Below are positions 1-12,008 of a stretch of DNA of 64,000 nucleotides, in pieces. Position 1 is the stretch's first letter, and every line of letters starts with the position of its first letter. The position numbers and the translations under genes were made by a program. Below the pieces are notes generated by a model. The model ran no database searches. It was given only the letters and a program-made list of their open reading frames with translations, and was not told the origin of the DNA. The stretch covers positions 12,794,001 to 12,858,000 of the forward strand of contig CM020513.1 in assembly GCA_009823395.1 (NCBI GenBank), read 5' to 3'. The DNA comes from Thamnaconus septentrionalis. Lineage: Eukaryota; Chordata; Actinopteri; Tetraodontiformes; Monacanthidae.

Positions 1-856
1 CATGACCTGACAGGAGGTTGCTTAAAGGCACCTGACAGATGATTAAAACACTCAACATAAAAGCATAATTGATAAACTAAACTAGGAAACTGAATAAAAA
101 TGAACTACGTAAATTAAAATATCAAGAAAGCATAAGATCGCATTTGGGATCCACAGAGATTTTCAGAACTTCATAAGCTCTGAGCAGAGTCACTGCATTT
201 TTTTTTTCTCAATATTTTCAGAACACTGAGATGATTCTCCACAATACATAGAAAAGGGGTTTCAGTTTCCCTCACTTAGAGCAGTGATTGGATGGAGAGA
301 TATTGTTCCGGAAAGTGGCTGCTACTCCGGCCCTGATGGAGCCGCGTTGTGCACGGTGACGACGCAGCGATGATGTGTGTGTGTGTGTGTGTGTGTGGCG
401 CTGCTGCCAGGGCCGGAGGAGGAAGCAGAGAGCAGCAGCGCACATGCGATCCTTATCTGGTCTTGATGCTTATTTTATGCCAGCTTGCCAGCAGCGGCGG
501 TGACTTGAATGTGCTCGTCCCCTTCCGTTGGCCCGCCAGCCAGATAGGAATAGGGTTCAGGTACGGCGGCCTTTTATTGCGCTGCAGGATCACAGAGCCG
601 CCTCTGTCTCTCTCTTCCCAAAATTTGATTTGGTCTTATCGTCCAGCAGCCGGCCTGCACTGGCAGGCTTCCACTTCACAGAACAAGTTTATCCTGCTGA
701 CTGTTGTCAGAGTGGTTCCTGGTTTTAGGTGTGTGTGTGTGTGTGTATGTGTGTGTGTGTGGGGATTCACTGCAGCTATCTGCACGTAATCTCAACCCTC
801 ATTCGTCACCCCTTGATAAAAAGGCCCATTCATTAATCTAAAAAAGAAGAAGAAAA
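1..856. other. slco3a1 intronic sequence, no exon recognised
   Basis: No coding exon found. It holds two GT microsatellites (about 375-397 and 729-760) and ordinary A/T-rich sequence. The open frame over 349-789 is created largely by the GT runs and shows no OATP similarity. Because the next exon (1793) enters in the middle of the protein, this should be intron. Confidence 0.6.
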
Positions 857-864
857 AAAAGCAT

Positions 865-1197
865 GGTGACACTTAATAATAAGTACACACTATTAAGTGT
901 TAGTTAAGCCTTAGTAAATACTGAATGAATCATTTATAAATCATGGTTTCTGACATGAATACTCATTAGTATGTACTTAAAAAAAACACAGTAATAAAAT
1001 CTATTGGAAAATAAATGTGTGAGTTTTTATATAACATCTAACACATTCACTGAATAGATGAGCTTATTAATGAATAGTAAAACATTTACAACTGTGCTTA
1101 TAAACTACATAATAATAAGTATTCATGTCAGAAACATGATTTATAAATCATGCATTTAATAGTGTTTAATAGTGTGTACTTATTATAAAGTGTTACC
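865..1197. mobile_element. Fold-back MITE, hAT-type, with 8-bp target-site duplication
   Basis: The two ends form a long inverted repeat: the left arm begins GGTGACACTTAATAATAAGT and the reverse complement of the right arm begins GGTAACACTTTATAATAAGT. Complementarity continues inward through ATTTATAAATCATG and TTTCTGACATGAATACT on both arms, so almost the whole 333 bp can fold back. The same octamer, AAAAGCAT, flanks it at 857-864 and 1198-1205. An 8-bp duplication is typical of hAT transposition. There is no transposase frame, so it is non-autonomous. It lies in an slco3a1 intron. Confidence 0.85.
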
Positions 1198-1792
1198 AAA
1201 AGCATTTATATTAACACAACCACTTGGAAGGAGACAAAGTTTACCAGCACGCATTACTAGTATCCCAGAACGTGGATCTCATCTTATTTATTTATTATTT
1301 TATTTATTTGGTTTGTATTTTGTTGTGTTTCACAGTATTATAAAAGATATGATGTCATCGGAAAACAAGGTTTGCCAGGTGACACAGAAGTCTGCTGTTT
1401 CTTCCTGCAGGGCTGGCCGTCCAAGCCGACTGGTCTGATGACATTTTTTTTGTGTCTGTTTGTGTTTGTCTGGGAGCAGCGACAGTCTTGTCACGCTCCT
1501 GGTGCCAAACGTGCAAACTAAAGAGGCGTTCTCTAGTTTTCTCACCACTAGGTGCTAGTCGCCGGGCCTTTAAATGTGAGGATTCAAATGTTGTTGTTTT
1601 TTAATCTGCCCAAATAATAATAATGACTTGTGTGAAATACTCCTTAGAAGGTATGCTTTCATTTTTACTTAGTTTTTAATGTAAATATTCACTTGGTGTC
1701 GCTGACGTGATGCTTCTGTCTGGCGAGTTGGTTTGATGCACTACATAGATAAACTGTCTCTCTTGTCTCAATCACAATGTGATTCTTTGCAG

Positions 1793-4700
1793 GAATCCTC
1801 TTCTCCACGCTGGTGTTCGGTCCGGCCTGCGGCTTCATCCTGGGCTCCGTCTGCACAAAGTTCTATGTGGACATCGACACCAGTAAGCACCACCACCACC
1901 ACCAGTAGCACTAGTAGCATCAGTAGCACCACCACCAGTAGCATTAGTAGCATCGGTAGCACCGAGTAGCACCACCACCAGTAGCACTAGTAGCATCAGT
2001 AGCATCACCACCAGTAGCATTAGCAGCATCGGTAGCACCACCACCAGTAGCACTAGTAGCATCAGTAGCACCACCACCAGTAGCACTAGTAGCATCAGTA
2101 GCACCACCACCAGTAGCACTAGTAGCATCAGTAGCACCACCACCAGTAGCATTAGTAGCATCAGTAGCACCACCACCAGTAGCATTAGCAGCATCGGTAG
2201 CACCACCACCAGTAGCACTAGTAGCATCAGTGGCACCACCACCAGCATCAGTAGCACCACCACCAGTAGCATTAGTAGCGGTGGCACCGGTAGCACCACC
2301 ACCAGTAGCACTAGTAGCATCAGTAGCACCACCACCAGTAGCATTAGTAGCATCAGTAGCACCACCACCAGTAGCATTAGCATCAGTAGCACCACCACCA
2401 GTAGCATTAGCAGCATCGGTAGCACCACCACCAGTAGCACTAGTAGCATCAGTAGCATCAGTAGCACCACCACCAGTAGCATTAGTAGCATCGGTAGCAC
2501 CACCACCAGTAGCATTAGTAGCATCAGTAGCACCACCACCAGTAGCACCAGTGGCACCACTACCAGTAGTGCCAGTAGTACTAGCACCACCACCAGTAGC
2601 ACCACCCACACCATCAGTAGCACCACCAGTAGCACCTCCAGATGTAGCACCAGTTGCACCAGTATCACCACCAGTTGCACCAGTATCACCACCAGTACCA
2701 CCATCAGTAGCATCACCACCTCCCTCTGTCCTTCTTCCCCCTGTTTCTGTTCCTGCTGCCTCATCAACTCATCCCCTCTCTCCTCCTCTCCTCCTCCTCT
2801 CCCTCTCTCCTCCTCTCCCCTCTCCTCCTCTCCAGGCAAGCTGACCATCACGCCCGAAGACCCGCGCTGGATCGGCGCGTGGTGGGCCGGCTTCCTGCTG
2901 TGCGGCGCGCTGCTCTTCTGCTCGGCCATCCTCATGTTCGGCTTCCCTCAGAGTCTGCCCACCAAGGAGCGGGAGGAGGGGCCCGACAGCGAGCACGCCA
3001 TGCTGCCCCCCTCGCTCGGCTCCGAGCACGAGACTCCCAGCGTCAGCAACGGAGCGCTGCGCTCCAGCGAGCCGGTCAACAGCGCCACCTGCTGTCAGCA
3101 GCTCAGAGGTGAGACCGGAGCCACGCCGTCACTCAGTCTGAGCCGTTTGCTTTTTCATGTTTTTTTTTTTTTTTTTTTTTTTAAATAAGAGAAGTTTGCA
3201 ACACAGCGCTTTACATACAGTTGGTGTTTATTTCAGTGTTATATTTTAATTTCTTTCTTTTTCCTTTGCTACATAATTTCATATATATTGCTCATATATT
3301 TGATGTCTTCGGTATGCATCTAAAATGTACAATAAAGATAAAGGAAAAACATTGCATGAGTAGGTGCATCCAAGCTTCTCTCATGTATTTACGCCTCTCC
3401 TTGTGTGGCAGTGATCCCCAAGGTGACCAAGCACCTCCTGTCCAACCCGGTGTTCACCTGCATCATCCTGGCCGCCTGCATGGAGATCGCCGTCGTGGCC
3501 GGCTTCGCAGCCTTCCTGGCCAAATACCTCGAGCAACAGTTCAACCTCACCACCACCTCAGCCAACCAGCTGCTAGGTCAGCCCTCACACACACACACAC
3601 ACACACAGCGGCATGACAAAAAACAGCTTTTATTTCTTTTGTGTTTTTGACCGGAGCTCTGTGTTCTTCCGCAGGTATGACTGCCATTCCGTGTGCGTGT
3701 CTGGGGATCTTCATGGGCGGCCTGCTGGTGAAGAAGCTCAACCTGTCGGCGCTGGGAGCCATCCGCATGGCCATGCTGGTTAACCTGATCTCCACGGCGT
3801 GCTACGTCTCCTTCCTGTTCCTGGGCTGCGACACCGGCCCCGTGGCGGGGGTCACCGTCCCGTACAATAACAGGTGGGAATGGGGCCAAGAAGACGCTTT
3901 AATTGATCATCCATTGAGAGCTGAGGCTGGATTAAAAAACAATCTAGATTAAGAAGTAAACACTAAACTAAACAAACTACACAAATTACACCTTTTTCAG
4001 AAAGTCTTCAGAGATGTTAACGTCTATAGAATCATTTATTTTGCAGCCTCTAGCTGATAGAAACTAATTCCAAAAATTTATGGGAGGTTAAATTACTACC
4101 TTTTATTGTATTTATTTAAAATACATATATACATTTTTAATTTTTAGTAATCTATTTTTATACTCTCTTATAACTGACTAGACTTTATACTTCACACCTT
4201 TTTTATTGTGTTGTGTCGTGTCTGGAAAGCCAATTTCCCTGAGGGAACCTCTCGAGGGATCAATAAAGTATAATTGCATTGAATTGAATTGAATTGAGAC
4301 CTTCAGCTTTTACAGAAATCAGCTTGTATTTTTCACTAAACTGAGTGCACATAATAAACTACATAAAAAGAGTGACAAATTCCAAAAACCTCTCGTTTGC
4401 GCATCTCAAGGTGGAAAGGCTCAGCACATGTGGAAAAAAAGCACCAATGTTCATTTTCCAAATGAATACAAAACAAAAACAAAGTGAAACTCAAGTAGTA
4501 GTGAAAAGTGAAAAACAATTGATCACTTTACCGAACAAGAATTAAAAAGAAAAAACATGAAGAAGTCATTGAAGAAGGGTAGAAAATCAAAATGAAAAAT
4601 GCAAAATGTCACCTGGAAAAAACCTCAAGCCTCTCAACCGCATCGTGACCTCAACAAACCCTCCCGTCGTCAAAGCAAGAGATTCTTTCAGCAACTTCCC

Positions 4701-6545
4701 GGTTTAAATGGGCGAAGGCACAAATTAGTCAAGGGTTGGAGATAAAAAAAAACAAAAAAACAAAACACATTTTTCTTTGCACGGATTCCGGAGACAGCGT
4801 AATCGTGCGACTTTACGTGCAGAGAATGTTCTCCTTCAGCACTGTGCACACTGAATGAGAATCTTTCAAAGTGTGCAGCCACATTAAAAGGCGTTCAGAG
4901 GCGTCTCCAGAAATGAACATCCTTTTTCAGAGGCCTGACCAGTGTGCTGAAAACATCCTTTTTTGATGGGTTTTATCGACGTTCAAATTTTCGGAGACAC
5001 TGAATTTTTTTTTTTTTTTTCCTTATCTGTAAGCCATCATGATCAAAATTACAAGAAAACAAAATCTTGAAATATTTCACTGTATTTCTAATGATTCTAT
5101 ATAAAAGAACAATTTAACTTTCGACTGGCAGGAAATTTTGAACTGTGTCACGATATTCAACATTTTTGAGATGCACCCATATGTTTTGTTTTGCACTCTT
5201 CCACAGACTGAAAAGGGACAGCAGAGAACATTTAATTGCAGCTGTTTCCCGTCTGTGCAGAATCACACACAGGCCTTCTGGCGTTCTGATTCAATAACCC
5301 CAAGTGTCGCCTGCTCTAGAACAAGGTCCAGCGGCACGGCTGCAGTTTCCATGGCGATGTTGAAATTGGACGGTAGATCAGTGGGATCCCTCTGATAAAG
5401 GCCCGAGAGCGCTCATTCGATTTGCTTTATTTATTTATTTCCTGGCACCCTGCTACTGCTGCTGCTGCTGCTGCTGCTGCTGGATGTGCCGCTCGACGCT
5501 CAAACTCTCCATCTCCCCGTCTGTGTGTGCAGGACCCTGGGTGGAGGCCTGGTTCCAGAGGCCCAGTGCATCAGTCAGTGCAACTGCTTCACCTCCTCCA
5601 TCAGCCCCGTGTGCGGCTCCAACGGCGTCACCTACCTGTCGTCCTGCTTCGCCGGCTGCAACCACAGGGGCAGCATTCAGACGCCGTCGGGCACCATTCA
5701 GGTAAACCCCCAATCTGTCCTGAGGCAGGCAGGAGGAGGCGGCGGGGAGGAGGGCGGTGTGCAAAATATAGGGAGGGTCGCCCCCCCCCCTTGATTAACC
5801 CAAGAGAACCCCTGAAAGCCTCAAAGCAAAATTTTAAGCGGGTCTTGTGTTATATTATTGTCACTCATGGTCACTAAAATGTCTTTATGATCATCTTAAA
5901 TTGAAAATATTTGTACATTTTTGCCAATTATAGTATATTCCAATATTCGGTTCCTCTGCGATTGGTGGTGGAGGCACAGATGACGCAACACCTTCTCTTT
6001 GAACTTATTCAAATGTTGGCCAACTTTGATACTGGAGTTCAAAGGCAGAGCGTGTCGGCGTTTCATCGCCCCGTCGTCTGAAATCACTCGAAGCCACCGC
6101 GGAACCTTTCAGCGTCGAGCGGCCGGCCGCAGATTGTGCCTTCGATATTCACATCACACGCTGGGAGTGGGAGGAATTTCTCCCACTGATGGCATAGGTG
6201 GTAAAAGTATTCACACTCTGGACTTCAGTAAAAGTATAGGTGCTTGTGTAAAAAAAAAAAATATGCAGGTTTCTTTTTTTTTTTGGCATGGTTTAAAAGA
6301 TACAGTTTGTGTCTTTTTTAAACCATTTTAGACACAAAAGTAAGCAACAGGTTTTTTCCAAGATTAGAAGTAGAAAGTACAGATACTTGTGTGCAAATGT
6401 AGGGAGTAAAAGTAAAAAGTCAACAGGGGAAAAAAATACTCACGCCAAGTACAGATACCTGGGAAACCGACTTAAGCACAGTAACAAAGTATTCTCTCTC
6501 TCTCTCCCTCTCCCCCTCTCTTTCTGTCTCTCTCCTCTCTTTCTG

Positions 6546-6600
<55 letters not shown>

Positions 6601-7714
6601 GCAGAACCTGAGCGGGTGCTCGTGCGTGTCGTCCGACAGTAAGTTGGCCACGGCCGTGCCGGGGAAGTGTCCCATGCAGGGCTGCCAGGAGGTTTTCTTC
6701 ATCTTCCTGTGCGTCATCTGCGCCTGCAGCCTGATCGGAGCCATGGCCCAGACGCCCTCAGTCATCATCCTCATCAGGTACTTCTGGACGTGCGTGCATG
6801 TGTGTGCACTTGAAGTGCAACAGCAGGACTAATCTATTATTCCATGTTTTGTTTTTCCCCCCAGGACTGTGAGCCCAGAGTTGAAGTCGTACGCACTCGG
6901 AGTTTTGTTTCTTTTGCTGCGACTTCTTGGTAAGAGACCAAATCGTACCTTGTTAAACGGGAGGCAAAACAAAATGAATGATGTGAAAAGGCAAGGATGA
7001 AAATATCGTTGTCATGTCAATGTCAATGTCAATATCCTGTGACATCAAGGTATTTTATGCAGGAAAGACCTGATTAGAGACTAATGGGAATGGAAAATTA
7101 TTACATATATAAATTATTTAAATAAACATATATATCCATATATATATATATATGCCATGAACTACAGGCATATTTAAGTAAACAGGGTATCCAGGTTGTC
7201 AATCACTAACACTGTAACCACTTTGATGTGGCCGTTTCTTCTTCAAACTCTCCAAATATGACTCACCTAACTTTGAATCGGGATGCAAACGATGAGAACA
7301 AAAAGTGATGTGATGTGAGAAGCCTTATTCTAACGCGCCGGCGCTGCGTCCTGTGCGACAGGCTTCATCCCGCCACCACTGGTCTTCGGCGCCGGCATCG
7401 ACTCCACCTGCCTCTTCTGGAGCACCGACTGCGGCGACCAGGGCGCCTGCGTGCTGTACGACAACTTGAAATACCGCCACCTGTACGTCAGCCTGGCCAT
7501 CGCCCTGAAGGGCGTGGCCTTCCTGCTCTACACCACCACCTGGTACTGTCTGCGCAGGAACTACAAGAAGTACATCAAGAGCCACGAGGGCCACATGTCG
7601 GCCGCCGAGTTCTACCCGTCCCTGACTGAGGGGCCCAAGCTGGTTGACAGGACAAAGTTCATATACAACCTGGAGGACCACGAGTTCTGCGAGAACATGG
7701 AGTCCGTTTTATAA
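1793..7714 (+). CDS. slco3a1: Solute carrier organic anion transporter family member 3A1, 3' part (8 exons, 495 C-terminal residues)
   Basis: Exons, joined in frame: 1793-1882, 2836-3108, 3412-3576, 3675-3873, 5533-5701, 6605-6777, 6865-6929, 7362-7714 (stop TAA 7712-7714). The product is the C-terminal part of an OATP, a plasma-membrane 12-TM transporter of organic anions (the human protein is about 710 residues; prostaglandins and thyroid hormone are reported substrates). Seen: TM segments in exons 1-4 and 6-8; the cysteine-rich Kazal-like extracellular loop (CISQCNC, PVCGSNGVTYLSSC, GKCP) across exons 5-6; the conserved AQTPSVIILIRTVSPELKSY stretch; and the C-terminus NLEDHEFCENMESVL, which is diagnostic for SLCO3A1 and carries a possible PDZ ligand. 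The first exon here begins in codon phase 1, so coding exons lie outside the window to the left. Relative to human, about ten residues (SIQTPSGTIQ) are added at the end of the exon at 5533-5701. Family assignment is very sure. Confidence 0.95.
1885..2720. repeat. Minisatellite of CACCACCACCAGTAGCA type, unit about 33 bp, in slco3a1 intron
   Basis: About 830 bp of degenerate tandem repeat with units such as CACCACCACCAGTAG + CACTAGTAGCATCAGTAG. It begins only a few bases inside the intron after the donor at 1883. Unit lengths are multiples of 3, so several frames on both strands stay open for hundreds of codons; these give low-complexity peptides (Ala/Thr/Gly, Val/Leu or Pro/Val/Ala) and are not genes. 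It is followed by a TCCTCCTC-rich tract running into the next acceptor at 2835. Confidence 0.9.
4090..4298 (+). mobile_element. 3' end of a LINE-like retroelement with ATTGA tail
   Basis: The segment ending CCTCTCGAGGGATCAATAAAGTATAATTG is followed by a short (ATTGA)n tail at about 4277-4297. In fish genomes this GGGATCAATAAAGTAT-type end followed by a simple repeat is typical of non-LTR retrotransposon 3' termini (recalled, not searched). The 5' limit is uncertain. It sits in the long slco3a1 intron 3874-5532. Confidence 0.5.
5452..5481. repeat. CTG trinucleotide run
   Basis: About nine CTG units (CTGCTGCTG...), ending about 50 bp upstream of the acceptor of the slco3a1 exon at 5533. It is intronic. 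Confidence 0.85.
6188..6490. mobile_element. Dispersed repeat with AGTATTCACACTCTGGACTTC core
   Basis: Holds the phrases AAAAGTATTCACACTCTGGA, CTTCAGTAAAAGTA, GTAGAAAGTACAGATACTTG and AAGTACAGATACC. A second, shorter copy of the first part is at about 10106-10138 (AAAGTATTCACATTCTGTAC, CTTCAGTAAAAGTATG). The pattern resembles a common teleost non-autonomous DNA element; the class is not established here. It is directly followed by the CT run at 6493. Confidence 0.55.
6493..6600. repeat. (CT)n microsatellite serving as polypyrimidine tract of an slco3a1 acceptor
   Basis: About 108 bp of CT/CCT/CTTT repeat ending in CTCTCGCAG at 6604, which is the splice acceptor of the slco3a1 exon 6605-6777. 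The pyrimidine tract used by the spliceosome is therefore a length-variable microsatellite. Confidence 0.9.
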
Positions 7715-9075
7715 TCGAGTTCCTCTGGGGTGGGACGGTGATGGGGCAGAAGAAGAAGAAGAGGACCGAGGACCTTCTTCTTGTCGTTTAGGATTTCGCC
7801 CTTTTTTCTGGAGAGGACGGCATGAGAAGTTTTCTGATTTTTGACAACAGTGGCGGCGATCTAATTAATTAACGGCCCGTCCAAGTCACATGGGAAACAC
7901 TCGGCTCAGCTTTTTTTGTATTTTTTCTTTGCCACGGTCAAACTTAGTCGTTTACATATGGCCGAGATGTCGTCCTTCGTCGACCAAAGTGCTGTTCGGG
8001 GCTCTGTCTTAGTTGATTATCACGACTAGAGTTGCCATAATATTTATTTGTAGGCCCGTCGTCGTCTTCAGCCGAAAACAAAAGTTTGATGACAGTTTTC
8101 CCTCTCGGCCGGCGCACTGTGTGCTCTTGTCCACCGGGGGGAAAAAGGCTGAAAAAGATGAGATTTCTCATTGAAAGCGGAAAAAGCTGAAAAAGCGGTT
8201 TTCGATGGGACTTTTTAAGTTATTCATAGTTGCCAACTGTTGTCGGACTGCTAGTAAATCGCGGCAGAGGTCAGAGGTCGTCGTCCCTGCTGCGTCTCGT
8301 TTCGTCTGAAACTCAAGTCTGGCTTCCTGCGTCATCAGACGGAAGCATCTTCATTTCCGTCTGATTTTATTGCCGTCGAGACGCCAACCACACAAATCGT
8401 GCAATTCATCGGCACGTCCGGAATCGCGAACGTGTCCCGTTGCTGTTTTTTTTTTTTTTTCTAGCTTTTCGTTCTGTTTCTTTTGTTTTGCGTGTCTGTC
8501 TTTGCATCCGCAGACTTAATTCAGCCTAACATGTCTTAATGATAAGGGATTATTCGCGCAAGAATGTCGATTCTATTTTTTGTGAGAGCGTTAGCGGCGG
8601 AGAAAAGAAGAAATCAAGAGTAATGTTTCTTGTGTTTCGTGGAGATTCAAAGACCTATTGGAGTTTAATATATTTGTGTCGCTAGGCTCAGAGCGTGTTG
8701 TTAGATTGTATTGGATGGCAAGAGCATAAGTGACGCCATCTTATCGTCTGAGATGTGTGAGTCCGATGCCACAAGAAGGTTTGGCACAGTTCAGCTCGTC
8801 GCCTGTTAGCAGTTGCGTGTTCTCGTCCAAAAAGCAATGTCTGTGTCTTTGAACCTGTCAAATCTGGACGCAATGTTACAGAACCGCTTGGGACGACTTT
8901 CTACAATGAAAACTGACACTTTTCTTCCCGGACACGTTTGAGAAACTTTATTTTGCGGCTCGTGTGTCTGCAGCTACAGCTCCGACTTTGTCTCTTTTCT
9001 TACACTTTTTGGATGGCAAAATATCATTTATTTTACTCTGGAAATAAATTATTTTTCAGAAAATAGATGTAAATC
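7715..9075 (+). other. slco3a1: slco3a1 3' UTR
   Basis: Sequence between the TAA stop and a canonical AATAAA at 9043-9048, with no competing coding exon. It is rich in A/T runs and CG dinucleotides. The extent is inferred from the first good poly(A) signal; a longer form cannot be excluded. Confidence 0.7.
9043..9048 (+). terminator. slco3a1: Poly(A) signal AATAAA of slco3a1
   Basis: Canonical hexamer about 1.3 kb after the slco3a1 stop codon, followed by a T/GT-rich stretch (TGTGTTCTGTCATGC from about 9078). It is the likely cleavage region for the transcript. Confidence 0.65.
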
Positions 9076-10183
9076 ATTGTGTTCTGTCATGCTTTTTGGA
9101 ATTTTTTTATGAATCCCCCCCCACTCCCATGTTGCCATATTGTGTTCGGCCTTGTTGGATTGTCCTATTCTGGTATTTGCGGCACACAAATCACTCTGAA
9201 GTCTGGACACAACACCGAACACCATTGCGTTACACTTTCAGAAAACTTTTTGTGTTTCAATGTCAATTGAAAATGAACAAAAGCAAAGTTACAACAAAAT
9301 ATGTCTTTGAAGAACGGCCTAATTTATTACTATCTTACTATTAATGTAATATCTTAAGTTTGGCCAGGCCTGATTAAAAAGCTTAACGGGCTGTAGTTTG
9401 CCCTTGCCTGTTTTAGAAACACCCGTTAACTTAAGTGCCACATTAAGAACAAGTGAGTTCCTCAGCTGCGGCTGATTTTATATTCTGGGCGGCGCGCTAA
9501 GCGCTCACTCGGCGAGACATTGAGGTACGGAGCTGAGAAATGACTGAATCACGGCGGCACATTTTCATTCACTCAGCAGATTTAGGGGCCCTCGGGTTTC
9601 GGCAGTCTGTCACCGCTCCGGAGGAGGCCGCTGAGGAAATAGCAACGCTCGGAAATGCAATGATTAACTCTTGAATATTCCCAGGTAAATCTCGCCGATG
9701 TGTCATCCTGAGAAAATACGGCTGTCAGCGAGCGGCGTGGCCGGCGATGGCGATGGCGATGGCGGTGGTGATGGCGGTGGTGATGGCTGAGGCTGAGTGA
9801 GAGGGTTGACGGAGTGCACCGCTCCCCGGCAGCCTGGCAGGTTAATCCATCCACCGCTTTGCCATCGGGGCCGTTCAGCAGTCGGTTGAGCAGCTCAGCA
9901 GCTCACGGGGAGCTGAAAACCTGCGAGCTCCACAGTACAAATCAGAGCTCCACAGTACAAATCAGATGTTTGTTTTGTTTTTTTCTAATCAGACTCAGAC
10001 ATCAGATATTTTTTATAGTGCGACTTCAGTGTGAATGGTCTTGTTGCATTTTTATCTAACTTGTACCGTACTTGAGTTGGAGGAAGCAGAACCGGCAAAC
10101 GACAAAAGTATTCACATTCTGTACTTCAGTAAAAGTATGTGTGTGCTATTGTACCACACAAGTGTGGCAGACAATGCTGATGG

Positions 10184-10185
<2 letters not shown>

Positions 10186-10222
<37 letters not shown>
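10186..10222. repeat. (CA)n microsatellite
   Basis: Uninterrupted CA run of about 18 units directly after GATGGAG. Confidence 0.9.
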
Positions 10223-10227
<5 letters not shown>

Positions 10228-10832
10228 ACCTCAGGTTACCCCTCTGACTTCAGATCAGATTTTGCAGGGTAAGGCATCATGGCACAAATGATAATACCAA
10301 TATTAATAGACATTGTACCGTCTGTTTAAATCGCAGTGGTAATGGTGACACTCCCTGTTCCCACCGACCCACCAGGTGGTTCTGAAGTTCAATATTAGCA
10401 CACAGACAGTCTTGGCTCCCCCACTGGTGCTTGTCACATCAGATACACACCAGACACAACTGTGAGTGTGCAATACACTGCAAAGTCCTTGTTAGAGAGC
10501 AACAGTCACGGCTGTGTGGGAGAGTCGGTTCTGTTCCACTTCAGAGACTCGGGCTCATCACAGGCTGGAACGAAGAGGCCACATTCCCAGGATTTTGTCC
10601 CTCTGAAACTGTTGCAATTCTGTTGAACCCAAAGCTAAAATTTGCAGTTACATACTCGGGCCCTTTTTTCACAGGTAAAGTTAAGTGTTTGATTCTTCAT
10701 CATTTATCGATCTCACCTAAGCATGTGCTAGTGAACTGAAAGAAAACACGTGAATAAACCCTGGGTCTTTTCCAATGATGTACTGCATCGCTGAAGAAGA
10801 AGATAGAAACACTCACTCATGAGAGTCAGCAG

Positions 10833-11175
10833 TAGGGATTCACCGATACCACTTTTACAGATGACTACAAGTATTTGCTTTTCAGTACTGACTGATATCA
10901 ATACCTAATATATCCACATTAGAGAATTACTTCAATTTTTATACATTTCCACAGATGTTCTGTTACAGCATTCATCAGCATGTATTTCTACAACAGGGCG
11001 ACTATCACAAGTTTCACTGCAAACTCAAAGTTAACAAAATTGTCATGTACATACATATACAACTGGTATCGGTGTCGTGGTGTTGGCTCGTATTTTACGA
11101 GTACGAGTAGAGTACTCAACAACCCCAGTATCGGTACCGATACCTGATACTGGTATCGGTATCAGTGCATCCCTA
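10833..11175. mobile_element. Non-autonomous hAT element with TAGGGAT-type terminal inverted repeats
   Basis: Left end TAGGGATTCACCGATACC; the reverse complement of the right end is TAGGGATGCACTGATACC, giving 16 of 18 matches. The interior is full of GGTATCGGTA/TACCGATAC palindromes. Flanking octamers are GTCAGCAG (10825-10832) and GTCACCAG (11176-11183), an 8-bp target-site duplication with one mismatch. There is no transposase frame. The termini and TSD length fit hAT MITEs of fish. Confidence 0.8.
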
Positions 11176-12008
11176 GTCACCAGTAAAGCGAAAAACACCA
11201 CAGTGTTGCTGTCTCTTATTACTGTAATGTGAAAATGCCCCCCTCATGTGATTAAAAAAACACTGCTGCTGCTGCGTCAGAGCTAATTTCTTCAGCAGCA
11301 GATGGGCTTGTAGTAGCCGTCTGCTCTTCTTTGTCTGCTCCTCCTTCAACTGCAACATTTGCCTCCTGGTTTTCAACTGAAAATAGAGCCATGGTTTAGT
11401 TTGAAAATTCTCCCTGCTGGAGGTTGTCGAGGTAGATGAGTGATGTTTCGGACGTTTCAACACTCCCAAGTAGACCCCTAAAGTGTCCCCAGGCCCCACA
11501 TAGAAAATTTATTGGACTAAACTTGTATAAACCAGTGCAAACTGGTCTGGGGGAGGTGACGTAATGCCAAAGAGTGAGAGGAGGAGGGGAAGAAAAAACA
11601 CGAGACCATAAATTCTCAGTGCAGCACTTTCATCTGCATCTGACTCGTGTTGTTGAGGAATGCACTGTGTGTGTAATAAATACAGAGCAGCCACTGCAGG
11701 TATGTAAACCTTTACAGCATGCAAAGTGTAAATATTCTCCGCACCCATACAATATTAAACCCTAAAAATGTAATCAGCGGCCTGTCGCATGCTCCCAAGT
11801 CAGTCAGTCAGTGACAGCTCAGTGTGTAAGAACTGTGAAGGAATGAAATTGTTTAGATAACAAATGCATTCGTTTTACTCTCTCTCTTTCACTTTGAGGC
11901 TTGATTTTGCAGCAAAGCTCCAGCCAGGATGAGCTACCTCGCAATCTGCATGCTGGGAATGAGCTACACTCGAAGATTCAAGTTCATTTTCGGCTATTTT
12001 TTTTATGT

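Noticed and set aside
1885..2720. CRISPR-like repeat array
   Set aside because: There are no unique spacers between repeats, and the context is a vertebrate intron.
1835..2935. Long open frames on both strands over the slco3a1 intron
   Set aside because: They come from a tandem repeat whose units are multiples of three; the products are low-complexity and the region lies between two certain slco3a1 exons.
9745..9790. GATGGCGATGGC repeat as a possible coding exon
   Set aside because: It is a short simple repeat without splice sites or similarity.
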